From positions 1,426,001-1,490,000 of the forward strand of contig NZ_OZ246980.1 of NCBI RefSeq assembly GCF_965232525.1: 64,000 bases of DNA. Direction: 5' to 3'. This DNA comes from Bauldia sp965232525. GTDB lineage: Bacteria > Pseudomonadota > Alphaproteobacteria > Rhizobiales > Kaistiaceae. Numbering within the stretch: the first letter of the stretch is position 1; every line of letters begins with the position of its first letter. This document shows, piece after piece, positions 41,936 to 49,860 of this stretch. The translations under genes and the position numbers were made by a program. The notes beneath the pieces were generated by a model. It worked only from the letters and a program-made list of their open reading frames with translations. It ran no database searches and had not been told where the DNA came from.

Positions 41936-42637
41936 GTGATCGTCAGCCACAAGCACCGGTTCATCTTCCTCAAAACCGAGAAGACCGCCGGGACCAGCCT
42001 CCACCACGCGCTGGCGCCGTTTTGCGGGCCGGATGACATCATCGTCGGACCGCGCCGCCACCCCAAGACGAACAAGCCGATCGGTCGCAAGCCGGACCCC
42101 GGCCTGATCGGACGCCATATCGATGTGCCGAAGGCGTTCAAGCGCCGGTTTCCGGCGCTCGGTGGTTACTACGCGCATATGCCCGCCGCGCAGGTCCGCG
42201 CGTTGGTCGGGGACGATGTGTGGCGCGGCTATTTCAAGTTCGCGGTGGAACGCAATCCATGGGACAGGCAGGTCTCCAACTATTTTCACCGGGCCAACCG
42301 CCGCGAAAAACGTGGCCTGTCGCCGAAGAGCTTCGACGCCTACATCACGTCACCGATCCTGCGGCGAGTGCACCATGTCCGCCTCGACAATTGGCGCATC
42401 TACACCATCGACGACGCGATCGCGGTCGATGACGTGCTCCGCTACGAGGATCTCGACAACGCCTGCCGGGGGTTAGCCGAACGACTCGGCCTGCCCAAGA
42501 CGATCGCGCTACCCCGGGTGCGGGGCGAGCACCGGCCAGATGGACATGGCTATCGCAGCTACTACTCCGAGCGGACGGCAGCGATCGTCGGGCGTTGGTA
42601 TGCCAAGGAAATCGAGGCGTTCGGCTATGCCTTCTGA
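41936..42637 (+). CDS. Sulfotransferase family protein, copy 2
   Basis: 233 residues starting with GTG at 41936. It has the same landmarks as copy 1: RFIFLKTEKTAGTSLHHAL, AVERNPWDRQVSNYF, DDVLRYEDLDNA and the end WYAKEIEAFGYAF. The two are clear tandem duplicates that have diverged over most of the length while keeping the PAPS-binding residues, so both are probably active and may have different acceptors. Confidence 0.85.
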   Translation: MIVSHKHRFIFLKTEKTAGTSLHHALAPFCGPDDIIVGPRRHPKTNKPIGRKPDPGLIGRHIDVPKAFKRRFPALGGYYAHMPAAQVRALVGDDVWRGYFKFAVERNPWDRQVSNYFHRANRREKRGLSPKSFDAYITSPILRRVHHVRLDNWRIYTIDDAIAVDDVLRYEDLDNACRGLAERLGLPKTIALPRVRGEHRPDGHGYRSYYSERTAAIVGRWYAKEIEAFGYAF

Positions 42638-42664
42638 CGTCGTGGCTGCCGGCGGGGTGTGCGG

Positions 42665-43102
42665 ATGACTACCGCGGAGACGGCAGGTTACTCCGGCAAG
42701 CCGATTTCGGCGAAGCTCGGCTTCAAGCCCGGGATGACGGCGGCATTCGTTGCGCTGCCCCGCGCATGCGAGTCGCTGGCGGCGTGGCCGGACTTCGGCA
42801 CGGTGACTCGCGCCGACACCTGGACGACGCCGCTGAAGCCCGAAACGTTCGACCTGATCCACGCGTTTACGGCCAGCGCCGAGGAATTGGCAGCCGGGCT
42901 GCCGATGCTTCAGGCGGCGATCCGCCGCGACGGGATGATCTGGATTTCCTGGCCCAAGAAGGCCGCGAAGGTGCCGACCGATGTGACCGAGGACGTGGTG
43001 CGCAGCGCGGCGCTGAGGCTCGACCTCGTCGACGTCAAGGTCGCGGCGATCGACGCGGTTTGGTCTGGCTTGAAGCTGGTCATCCGCAAGGAGCGACGCT
43101 AG
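42665..43102 (+). CDS. DUF3052 family protein
   Basis: 145 residues: GYSGKPISAKLGFKPGMTAAFVALP, DLIHAFTASAEELAAGLPMLQAAIRRDGMIWISWPKK and DVTEDVVRSAALRLDLVDVKVAAIDAVWSGLKLVIRK, the whole standard DUF3052 layout (a methyltransferase-like alpha/beta fold without visible SAM motifs). A GTG at 42659 is an alternative start. Function unknown. Confidence 0.85.
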   Translation: MTTAETAGYSGKPISAKLGFKPGMTAAFVALPRACESLAAWPDFGTVTRADTWTTPLKPETFDLIHAFTASAEELAAGLPMLQAAIRRDGMIWISWPKKAAKVPTDVTEDVVRSAALRLDLVDVKVAAIDAVWSGLKLVIRKERR

Positions 43103-43253
43103 GTATGTTCAGAACATCGGCGAAAGGTCAGTGATGCGGCAATCTGTTGAAGCTCCGTCGCCTACAGCGGCCGCCAGACGTGATTGGCGCCTACGAGCCG
43201 ATTTGCGTTCGAACCGTCGCGGGATCGGCGACAACCGGCGAGGGCGAGGGAGC

Positions 43254-43550
43254 ATGTATGCCATAACCTTCGACTTGGACACGCAAGTTCTTGAAGCAAG
43301 CTACGGAGCCGCCGGTTGGCGCAATGCCTACACCGACATTCGCAATGCCCTGCGCGGTCACGGCTTTGATTGGCAACAGGGCAGTGTCTATTTCGGCGAT
43401 GAAGACGTAACAGCCGTCACCTGCGTCCTGGCGGTTCAGGATCTCACACGAACATATCCTTGGTTCAGCGCGTCTGTCCGAGATATTCGGATGCTGCGGA
43501 TCGAGGAGAACAACGACCTGACGCCCGCTATCGAACAGGCCTCGAAATAG
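43254..43550 (+). CDS. VapD-like protein (Cas2-fold endoribonuclease family)
   Basis: 98 residues from ATG at 43254 with AGGGAG just upstream; the open frame before it is not conserved. MYAITFDLDTQVLEASYG, YTDIRNALRGHGFDWQQGSVYFGDE and WFSASVRDIRMLRIEENNDLTPAIEQ are the VapD family hallmarks. VapD proteins are Cas2-like and some are purine-specific mRNA endonucleases; a partner antitoxin is not always present and none is visible here. Located 11 bp before sdhB. Confidence 0.88.
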   Translation: MYAITFDLDTQVLEASYGAAGWRNAYTDIRNALRGHGFDWQQGSVYFGDEDVTAVTCVLAVQDLTRTYPWFSASVRDIRMLRIEENNDLTPAIEQASK

Positions 43551-43561
43551 GTATTGCGAAT

Positions 43562-44338
43562 ATGGCTGAAATCACCCTTCCCAAGAACTCGCGGGTCATG
43601 CCCGGCAAGGTGTGGGAGAAACCGGCGGGCGGCACCCAGCGCGATTTCCGGGTCTATCGCTACAATCCGGACGCGCCCGACAATCCGCAGGTGGACACCT
43701 ATACGGTCGATACCGACGATTGCGGACCGATGGTTCTGGACGGCCTGATCTGGATCAAGAACACCGTCGACCCGACCCTCACCTTCCGGCGGTCCTGCCG
43801 GGAAGGGGTATGCGGCTCGTGTGCCATGAACATCGACGGGACCAACACACTGGCCTGCACCAAGGCGATGGACGACATCAGCGGGCCGATCACCATCTAC
43901 CCGCTACCGCACCTGCCGGTGGTCAAAGACCTGGTGCCCGACCTCACCAATTTCTACGCGCAGCTCCGGTCGATCGACCCGTGGCTCCAGACCGAGACGC
44001 CGACACCGCAGAAGGAGTGGCGCCAGTCGCCGGAAGATCGCGATCGGCTCGACGGTCTCTACGAATGCATCCTGTGTGCCTGCTGCTCGACCGCGTGCCC
44101 CTCCTACTGGTGGAACGGCGACCGGTATCTCGGTCCGGCGGTGCTGTTGCAGGCCTATCGATGGCTGAGCGACTCGCGCGACGAGGCGGCCGGATCGCGG
44201 CTCGACGACCTGGAGGACCCCTTCCGCCTCTACCGCTGCCATACGATCCTCAACTGCGCCCAGACCTGCCCGAAGGGCCTCAACCCGGCGAAGGCGATCG
44301 CCGAGGTCAAGAAGATGATGATCGAGCGCCACTACTAG
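43562..44338 (+). CDS. sdhB: Succinate dehydrogenase iron-sulfur subunit
   Basis: 258 residues. The [2Fe-2S] motif CREGVCGSCAMNI lies near residue 78, and the [4Fe-4S]/[3Fe-4S] Cys clusters are in CILCACCSTACPSYWW and CHTILNCAQTCPKGLNPAKAI. It carries electrons from the SdhA flavin to quinone. It starts 11 bp after the VapD-like gene and 2.4 kb after sdhA, so it must either be transcribed through the inserted genes or have its own promoter. Confidence 0.97.
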   Translation: MAEITLPKNSRVMPGKVWEKPAGGTQRDFRVYRYNPDAPDNPQVDTYTVDTDDCGPMVLDGLIWIKNTVDPTLTFRRSCREGVCGSCAMNIDGTNTLACTKAMDDISGPITIYPLPHLPVVKDLVPDLTNFYAQLRSIDPWLQTETPTPQKEWRQSPEDRDRLDGLYECILCACCSTACPSYWWNGDRYLGPAVLLQAYRWLSDSRDEAAGSRLDDLEDPFRLYRCHTILNCAQTCPKGLNPAKAIAEVKKMMIERHY

Positions 44339-44361
44339 CGCTTGTGTCGTGGGCGGTGGTT

Positions 44362-44552
44362 TGTGCTTCGAGGCTCCGCGCTGATGCTCACACGGCGCTG
44401 CGTGCTTCGAGGCTCCGCTAGCGCGGAGCGCCTCAGCATGACGGTGTTGGAGGTCTTGGCGGATGGGTCGTGCGATCAACAGCCAGCCAAAGTCCACCGA
44501 TCTCATCCTGAGGTGCGAGGGCGTGAGCCCGAGCCTCGAAGGACGCAGCAAC
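44362..44552. repeat. Dispersed palindromic repeats between sdhB and the Fe-ADH gene
   Basis: Holds a partial copy (GTGCTTCGAGGCTCCGCGCTG at 44363), a full copy (GCGTGCTTCGAGGCTCCGC...GCCTCAGCATGACGG, 44399-44442) and a companion arm (CTCATCCTGAGGTGCGAGGGC...CTCGAAGGACGC, 44501-44545). Same family as elsewhere in the window. Confidence 0.75.
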
Positions 44553-44579
44553 CTTAGGCCTTGGGCAACGAGACAGCCC

Positions 44580-45692
44580 CTAAAACGCCTCCTCCAGAAT
44601 CGCCCGGTACTCGGCCACCGTGGCGATGCGGGGATTGGTGGCGTGGCAGTGATCCTTGGTGGCGGCGACGGCAATTGCGTCGCAGTCGGCCGGGGTGACA
44701 CCCAGGGCCCGGAGCCCACTCGGGATGCCGATCCGGTGGTTGACGGCGGCTATCGCCTCGTCCGGCGGATCGCCTAATATGCCGGCGAGGACGTCCCACT
44801 TGTCGCCGATCGCCGGGCGATTGAAGCGCAGCACCGCAGGCGCCAGGATGGCGTTGAGGGTGCCGTGGTGGAGGGACCCGTCACCGAGCGTGCCCATCGG
44901 ATGGGTGAGCGAATGGATGGCGCCGAGGCCTTTCTGAAATGCCATCGCCCCTTCGGTCGCCGCCATCATCATGTTCCAGCGGGCATCGCGGTCCGTGCCG
45001 TCCTCGACGGCGCGGGGCAGAGCGGCGACACCGCGGCGCAGCCCATCGAGGGCAATGGCGTCAGCAGGCGGATTGACCGCCGCCGACATGTAGGTCTCCA
45101 GGCAATGGGAGAGCGCATCCATGCCGGTCGCCGCGGTGAGGAACGGCCCGAGGCCGAGCGTCAGCTCGGGATCGCAGACCGCCAGGCTCGGCAGCATGTG
45201 CGGCGACAGGATGCCAAGCTTGCGGCCATCGGCGAGCGTGATGATCGCGCCGCGACCGACCTCCGAGCCGGTACCGGCGGTGGTGGGAACCGCGATCAGC
45301 GGGCAAATGTCGCCGCCGATCCTGGCCATGCCGCCCTCGATCGCCGCGTATTGGGCCAGCGGCGGCGGATGGCCGGTGAGCAGGCGGACACCCTTGGCGA
45401 GATCGATGGACGAGCCGCCACCAAAGGCGATGATCCCGTCGCAGGCGTTGGCGCGATAGACGTCGAAAGCCGCGAGGACGGCGTCCTCGGTGGGATTGGC
45501 CGGTGTCGCATCGAAGAGGGCCGGGCGAACATCGAAAGCGTCGAGCAGACGGTCGACCAGGCCGATTTCGGTCAAGCCCGGATCGGTGACCACCAGCGGC
45601 GTTGCGATGCTGAGTTCCGCGGCATAGGCCGGGGTTTTCACGACTTCGCCGAAATCGAAGGCGACTCGGGTGAGATAGTTGATGATGGCCAT
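44580..45692 (-). CDS. Iron-containing alcohol dehydrogenase
   Basis: 370 residues, group III metal-dependent alcohol dehydrogenase. NAD binding: GGGSSIDLAKGV and AVPTTAGTGSEV. Metal ligands: Asp in VCDPELT, His in MDALSHCLETYMS, and the two His of IHSLTHPMGTLGDGSLHHG. The start at 45692 has GGGAGGG upstream. It is divergent from the GntR regulator, sharing a 163-bp intergenic region, so it is probably part of the apionate regulon. A role in oxidising or reducing an aldehyde intermediate is inference. Confidence 0.9.
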   Translation of the reverse strand: MAIINYLTRVAFDFGEVVKTPAYAAELSIATPLVVTDPGLTEIGLVDRLLDAFDVRPALFDATPANPTEDAVLAAFDVYRANACDGIIAFGGGSSIDLAKGVRLLTGHPPPLAQYAAIEGGMARIGGDICPLIAVPTTAGTGSEVGRGAIITLADGRKLGILSPHMLPSLAVCDPELTLGLGPFLTAATGMDALSHCLETYMSAAVNPPADAIALDGLRRGVAALPRAVEDGTDRDARWNMMMAATEGAMAFQKGLGAIHSLTHPMGTLGDGSLHHGTLNAILAPAVLRFNRPAIGDKWDVLAGILGDPPDEAIAAVNHRIGIPSGLRALGVTPADCDAIAVAATKDHCHATNPRIATVAEYRAILEEAF

Positions 45693-45851
45693 GGGCGCTG
45701 CCCTCCCTGGGGAGCGGTGTGGCGCGGGACGGCTATGGGCGTCAACCGGGGATGGCCGCCTGCTCGGGCGCTGACGCGGCCCCGCCGAGCGCTGCCGCAT
45801 CACCTTTCCCGACAAGACGCTTGCATCACGACGTGAAATCCGCCCACATAG

Positions 45852-45865
45852 TGGTATGATGACCA
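45852..45865. promoter_or_regulatory. Candidate GntR operator overlapping the regulator start
   Basis: TGGT-N6-ACCA (TGGTATGATGACCA) is an inverted repeat of the GT/AC type bound by FadR-subfamily GntR regulators and overlaps the start codons of the GntR gene. It sits in the divergent region with the Fe-ADH gene. Autoregulation is a guess from this single site. Confidence 0.25.
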
Positions 45866-46602
45866 AGGCCGAAGCGCCCATCCGCCGCCGCAAGCTTTCC
45901 GACGACATCCAGGACCGCCTGCTCGCCCTCATCCGCGGGCCGAACTACGCCCCCGGCGACCGGCTGCCGTCGGAGCGGGAACTGATGCGGATCTACGAGG
46001 TCGGCCGGCCGGCGATCCGCGAGGCGATGCAGAACCTCCAGCGGATGGGGCTGATCGAGATCAAGCACGGCGAGCGGCCGCGGGTGGCGGAACCGTCGAT
46101 CGGCCGGATGGTCGACCAGATGGGCGAGACCATGCGTCATCTGCTGATGCACTCGCCGGCGAACCTCGAACATCTCAAGGAAGCGCGCGCGACGTTCGAG
46201 CGGGAGATGGCCCGGGTTGCCGCACGCAAGCACGCCGCCACCGACATCGCCCGCCTCAGCCGGATCGTCGACGATCAGGAGGCGGCGAGCGCCGATTCCC
46301 CGCGGTTCCTCGAATATGACGGTCAGTTTCACCGTGAGATCGCGGCGATTTCGGGCAACCCGATCTTTTCGTCGCTGAGCGAGGCTCTGTTCGGGTGGCT
46401 GGTCGAATTCCATATGGACCTGGTGCGGGTGCCGGGACTGGAGAAACTCACCATCGAGGAGCATCGCGGCATCATCGCCGCGATCGAGAGCCGCGATCCC
46501 GAACGGGCGGGTAAGGCGATGGCCGATCACCTCGGCCGGGCCAACGCGCTCTATAGCCGCGCGGCATCGAACCGAGGCGGGAGCGGCGAACGCCGCGGTT
46601 GA
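45856..46602 (+). CDS. GntR (FadR/NanR type) transcriptional regulator
   Basis: 248 residues. Winged helix: IQDRLLALIRGPNYAPGDRLPSERELMRIYEVGRPAIREAMQNLQRMGLIEI followed by KHGERPRVAEPSI, the wing form seen in NanR-like members. The C-terminal FCD effector domain has FEREMARVAARKH, YDGQFHREIAAISGNPIF and IEEHRGIIAAIESRDPERAGKAMADHL with metal-binding His and Asp. It likely senses an apiose- or apionate-derived acid and controls the genes on both sides. A second ATG follows at once. Confidence 0.92.
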   Translation: MMTKAEAPIRRRKLSDDIQDRLLALIRGPNYAPGDRLPSERELMRIYEVGRPAIREAMQNLQRMGLIEIKHGERPRVAEPSIGRMVDQMGETMRHLLMHSPANLEHLKEARATFEREMARVAARKHAATDIARLSRIVDDQEAASADSPRFLEYDGQFHREIAAISGNPIFSSLSEALFGWLVEFHMDLVRVPGLEKLTIEEHRGIIAAIESRDPERAGKAMADHLGRANALYSRAASNRGGSGERRG

Positions 46603-46660
46603 TCTCGGCGCCCAACTGGCATAATCATTAATCCAAAGCGAAAAGACCGGGAGGATGGCC

Positions 46661-48592
46661 GTGACGGGCGACCGAGACGGCGTAGCGATTTTCGGAACGA
46701 CCGAGGCCGTTCCGCCGCCGCGATCGGTCGTGCTTGGCGACCTCTCCTTCACGCTCGACGCCGAAGCCCTGCGGGGATTGTCGTGGCGCGGTGTCGAAGT
46801 CGTGCGGGCGATCTCCTGGCCGATGCGCGACCCGGACTGGGTCACCTTCCAGCAGACCGTCGTCGAGGAATCCGCCGACCAGGACGCTGAGTCCTTCACC
46901 TATCGGCTCGTCTTCACTATCGGCGACGGCGCTCTCAGGAGCGTGTTGACGATACGCGCCACGTCGGACGGGCGGATCGATGCCAAGCTGGCGATGACCG
47001 CGACGCGCGACTTCGCCACCAACCGCGCCGGGTTCACCGTCCTGCACCCGATCCAGGACGTGGCGGGCGAGCCGCTGACGGTGCGCCACTCCGATGGCAG
47101 CGCCGAAGCGACCGCGTTTCCCGATACCATTTCGCCGGGCCAGCCGGCGCTCGACATCGTTGGCCTCGCCTATGCGGTCCGTGGCGTTTCGGTCGACATC
47201 GCCTTCACCGGCGACACCTTCGAAATGGAGGACCAGCGCAACTGGTCGGACGCGTCCTACAAGACGTATTGCCACCCGCTGGTGGTGCCGTTCACCTATG
47301 CGATCAAGGCCGGCGAGACGGTCGACCAGACTGTTGCGATCACCGTGTCGGGGAAACCGGCCGCGACCGGACGTGGGGCAACCGGCGAAGCGATCCACGT
47401 GACGCCCGGCGATGCGCCGTTTCCGGAGATTGCCCTGGCGCTCGAGGCCGGATGGCTGGGGCCATCGGAAGCGACGTCGCTGGTGCAGGCCGCCGGTATC
47501 CGCCGCCTGCTGGTCCGGACCGGGCCGGATCACGATCCTGTCTTCCTGGGCGCGGCGGCCGAGATGACACGCGGCCTTGGTGCCGGCGTCGACGTTGAGA
47601 TCGTCGTGCCGCAGGCCGGCGACCCGACCGCCGCGCTGGAACTGGCGCGGGCGGCGCTCGACTCGGCGGGGCTGAAGCCGGAGCGGGTAATCGCGCTGCC
47701 GGCCGGCTATCTCGACAGTCACCAGCCGTCGGGTCCGTGGCCGGAAGGCGCCACGCCCGATGACGTTGCGCGGGCGGCACGGGTCGTGTTCGCCGACGCG
47801 CATGTCGGCGGCGGCATGCTCACCAACTTCACCGAGTTCAATCGGTGCCGCCCCGATCCGGCGACCGTCGACTATGTCAGCCACGGCACCGCCGCTATTG
47901 TCCATGCGGCCGACGATCGGTCGGTGATCGAGACGCTGGAGACACTGCCGCACATCTTCGCCAGCGCCGAGGCGCTCGCCGGCGGCAAGCCCTATCGCCT
48001 CGGCCTCGTCTCGCTTGCGATGCGGTCGAACCCTTATGGCGCCGCGGTCGCCGGAAACGCCGATCAGATTCGCCAGACCATGGCGATGGACGATCCGCGC
48101 CAGCGTGGCCTGTTTGCCGCGGCATGGGCGGTTGGGGCGCTGGCCGCGACGGCGGGATCGGCGGTCGAGGCGCTGGCGCCGGCGGCCCCCGGTGGCCCGT
48201 TCGGGATCGTCAGCGATGGAGCCGATACGCCGCGGCCGCTCTACGACGAGGCTTCGGATGCAGTGGTCTACCCGCTCTATCATGTGATCCGGGCGGCGGC
48301 CGAACTCGCCGGGAAACCACGGTTCACCGTAATGGGCCTGCCGGTGTCGGTGCATGGCTTTGCCGCCGAGCACGACGGCGGGGTTCGGCTGGTGCTGGCG
48401 AACGTCGGCAGCGACGCTGCGACCGTGACGCTGCCGGAGCCATCGCATTACCGGCTACTCGACACCTCGACATTCGATGCGGCGATCCGCGACGCCGCTT
48501 GGCTTGATCGGGCCGCAGCAAACGAGGGTGCCGCGATCGCGCTCGGACCCTTTGCGGTCGCCTTCGTCGATTTGCCCGGAGCGCCGGGATGA
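46661..48592 (+). CDS. apnL: Probable D-apionolactonase (ApnL-like)
   Basis: About 643 residues. ATG at 46655 directly touches the GGGAGG ribosome site, so GTG at 46661, 6 nt from it, is the better start. N-terminal beta-sandwich (RSVVLGDLSFTLDAEALRGLSWRGVEVVRAISWPMRDPDW), a TIM-barrel-like middle (GIRRLLVRTGP, ADAHVGGGMLTNFTEFNRCRP, VSHGTAAIVHAADDRSVIETL) and a C-terminal beta domain (HDGGVRLVLANVGSDAATVTL). This three-part layout and its position before the RuBisCO-like, kinase and oxidoisomerase genes fit ApnL, which opens D-apionolactone to D-apionate. Its stop overlaps the next start. The assignment rests on architecture and context. Confidence 0.75.
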   Translation: MTGDRDGVAIFGTTEAVPPPRSVVLGDLSFTLDAEALRGLSWRGVEVVRAISWPMRDPDWVTFQQTVVEESADQDAESFTYRLVFTIGDGALRSVLTIRATSDGRIDAKLAMTATRDFATNRAGFTVLHPIQDVAGEPLTVRHSDGSAEATAFPDTISPGQPALDIVGLAYAVRGVSVDIAFTGDTFEMEDQRNWSDASYKTYCHPLVVPFTYAIKAGETVDQTVAITVSGKPAATGRGATGEAIHVTPGDAPFPEIALALEAGWLGPSEATSLVQAAGIRRLLVRTGPDHDPVFLGAAAEMTRGLGAGVDVEIVVPQAGDPTAALELARAALDSAGLKPERVIALPAGYLDSHQPSGPWPEGATPDDVARAARVVFADAHVGGGMLTNFTEFNRCRPDPATVDYVSHGTAAIVHAADDRSVIETLETLPHIFASAEALAGGKPYRLGLVSLAMRSNPYGAAVAGNADQIRQTMAMDDPRQRGLFAAAWAVGALAATAGSAVEALAPAAPGGPFGIVSDGADTPRPLYDEASDAVVYPLYHVIRAAAELAGKPRFTVMGLPVSVHGFAAEHDGGVRLVLANVGSDAATVTLPEPSHYRLLDTSTFDAAIRDAAWLDRAAANEGAAIALGPFAVAFVDLPGAPG

Positions 48593-49860
48593 GCGCCGCC
48601 GCGCCGCGGGATCCGACCCGGATCGAGGCGGACTATCTGATCGAGACCGCCTACGACCCGGCGGCGGCCGCCGAGGTGATGGCCGGCGAGCAATCGTCGG
48701 GAACCTTCGTTGCCGTCCCCGGCGAGACACCGGAGCTGAAGGCGCGCTCGGCCGCGCGGGTCGAAACGCTGGAGGTGGTCGGCGAGGTGGCAACGCCGTC
48801 GCTCCCCGGCGCCGGCCGGCCGGCCGACCGGATCGTTCGGGCGCGGACGACGCTTTCCTGGCCGCTCGACAATCTCGGGCCGTCGCTGCCCAATCTGATA
48901 GCGACCGTCGCCGGCAACCTGTTCGAGCTGAAACAGTTCTCCGGCTTGCGGATCACCGATATCCGGCTGCCGACCGCCTTTGCCGACGCCTATCCCGGTC
49001 CCGGGTTCGGCGTCGCGGGGACCCGGCGGCTCGCCGGGGTCGCTGACCGGCCGCTGATCGGCACCATCATCAAGCCGAGCGTCGGGCTCGACGCGGCGGG
49101 CACCGCCGACCTGACCCGCACCCTGGTCGAGGCCGGAATCGATTTCATCAAGGACGACGAGCTACAGGCCGACGGGCCGACCTGTCCGTTCGTGGACCGG
49201 GCAAAGGCGGTGATGGCGGTGATCAACGATCACGCCGAGCGGACCGGGAAGAAGGTGATGTACGCGTTCAACCTGACCGGCGAGCTCGATCCAATGCGGC
49301 GCCGTCACGACCTGGTCGCCGAGCTCGGCGGGACCTGCATCATGGCGAGCCTCAACTCGGTCGGCGTGGTCGGCATGGTCGAGCTCGCCCGACATACGCA
49401 GTTGCCGATCCACGCCCACCGCAACGGCTGGGGGTATCTCTCTCGCGATCCGTCGCTCGGCTGGTCGTATGTCGCGTGGCAGAAGATCTGGCGGCTGGCG
49501 GGCGCCGACCACATGCACGTCAATGGCCTTCGCAACAAGTTCTGCGAACCGGATGACAGCGTCATCGCCTCGGCGCGGACCTGCCTGACGCCGATGTTCG
49601 CCGGTCACCCGATGACGGTGATGCCGGTGTTCTCTTCCGGCCAGTCGGCCGGCCAGATCGTCGACACCTATGCCGCGCTCGGCTCGGCCGATCTGATCTA
49701 CGCGGCCGGTGGAGGGATTATGGGCCATCCCGACGGGACGGCGGCCGGCGTCGCCAGCCTTAAGCAGGGGTGGGAAGCGGCGCTCGCCGGACAGTCGCTG
49801 CCCGACTACGCTGCGACCCGACCAGAACTCGCCCGAGCGCTGGAGGCGTATTCGGCATGA
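48589..49860 (+). CDS. oiaX: RuBisCO-like protein, probable 3-oxo-isoapionate-4-phosphate transcarboxylase/hydrolase
   Basis: 423 residues of the RuBisCO large-subunit fold. It keeps the catalytic Lys162 in GTIIKPSVGL, the carbamylated-Lys/metal triad in IDFIKDDELQ (Lys188, Asp190, Glu191), the His motif PIHAHRNGWG (275-280) and the phosphate loop FSSGQSAGQ and AAGGGIMGHPDG. It lacks the true RuBisCO loop 6 form (KxxG after the KPK motif is KPSVG), so it is not a CO2-fixing enzyme. In the D-apionate pathway such a protein splits 3-oxo-isoapionate 4-phosphate to 3-phosphoglycerate and glycolate. Overlaps both neighbours by 4 bp. Confidence 0.85.
   Translation: MSAAAPRDPTRIEADYLIETAYDPAAAAEVMAGEQSSGTFVAVPGETPELKARSAARVETLEVVGEVATPSLPGAGRPADRIVRARTTLSWPLDNLGPSLPNLIATVAGNLFELKQFSGLRITDIRLPTAFADAYPGPGFGVAGTRRLAGVADRPLIGTIIKPSVGLDAAGTADLTRTLVEAGIDFIKDDELQADGPTCPFVDRAKAVMAVINDHAERTGKKVMYAFNLTGELDPMRRRHDLVAELGGTCIMASLNSVGVVGMVELARHTQLPIHAHRNGWGYLSRDPSLGWSYVAWQKIWRLAGADHMHVNGLRNKFCEPDDSVIASARTCLTPMFAGHPMTVMPVFSSGQSAGQIVDTYAALGSADLIYAAGGGIMGHPDGTAAGVASLKQGWEAALAGQSLPDYAATRPELARALEAYSA

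Noticed and set aside
41219..43550. Insertion of a mobile element into the sdh operon
   Set aside because: No transposase, integrase, terminal repeats or target duplications were seen at 41190-41218 or 43551-43561. The split is reported, but a mobile origin is not supported.
46628..48448. 606-codon minus-strand frame opposite the apnL-like gene
   Set aside because: Arg-rich composition, no ribosome site, no domain, and it is antisense to a gene coupled by overlap to its neighbour.
48589..49860. True RuBisCO for CO2 fixation
   Set aside because: Key RuBisCO motif residues are changed, there is no small subunit or phosphoribulokinase gene, and the neighbours are sugar-acid catabolic enzymes and an importer.
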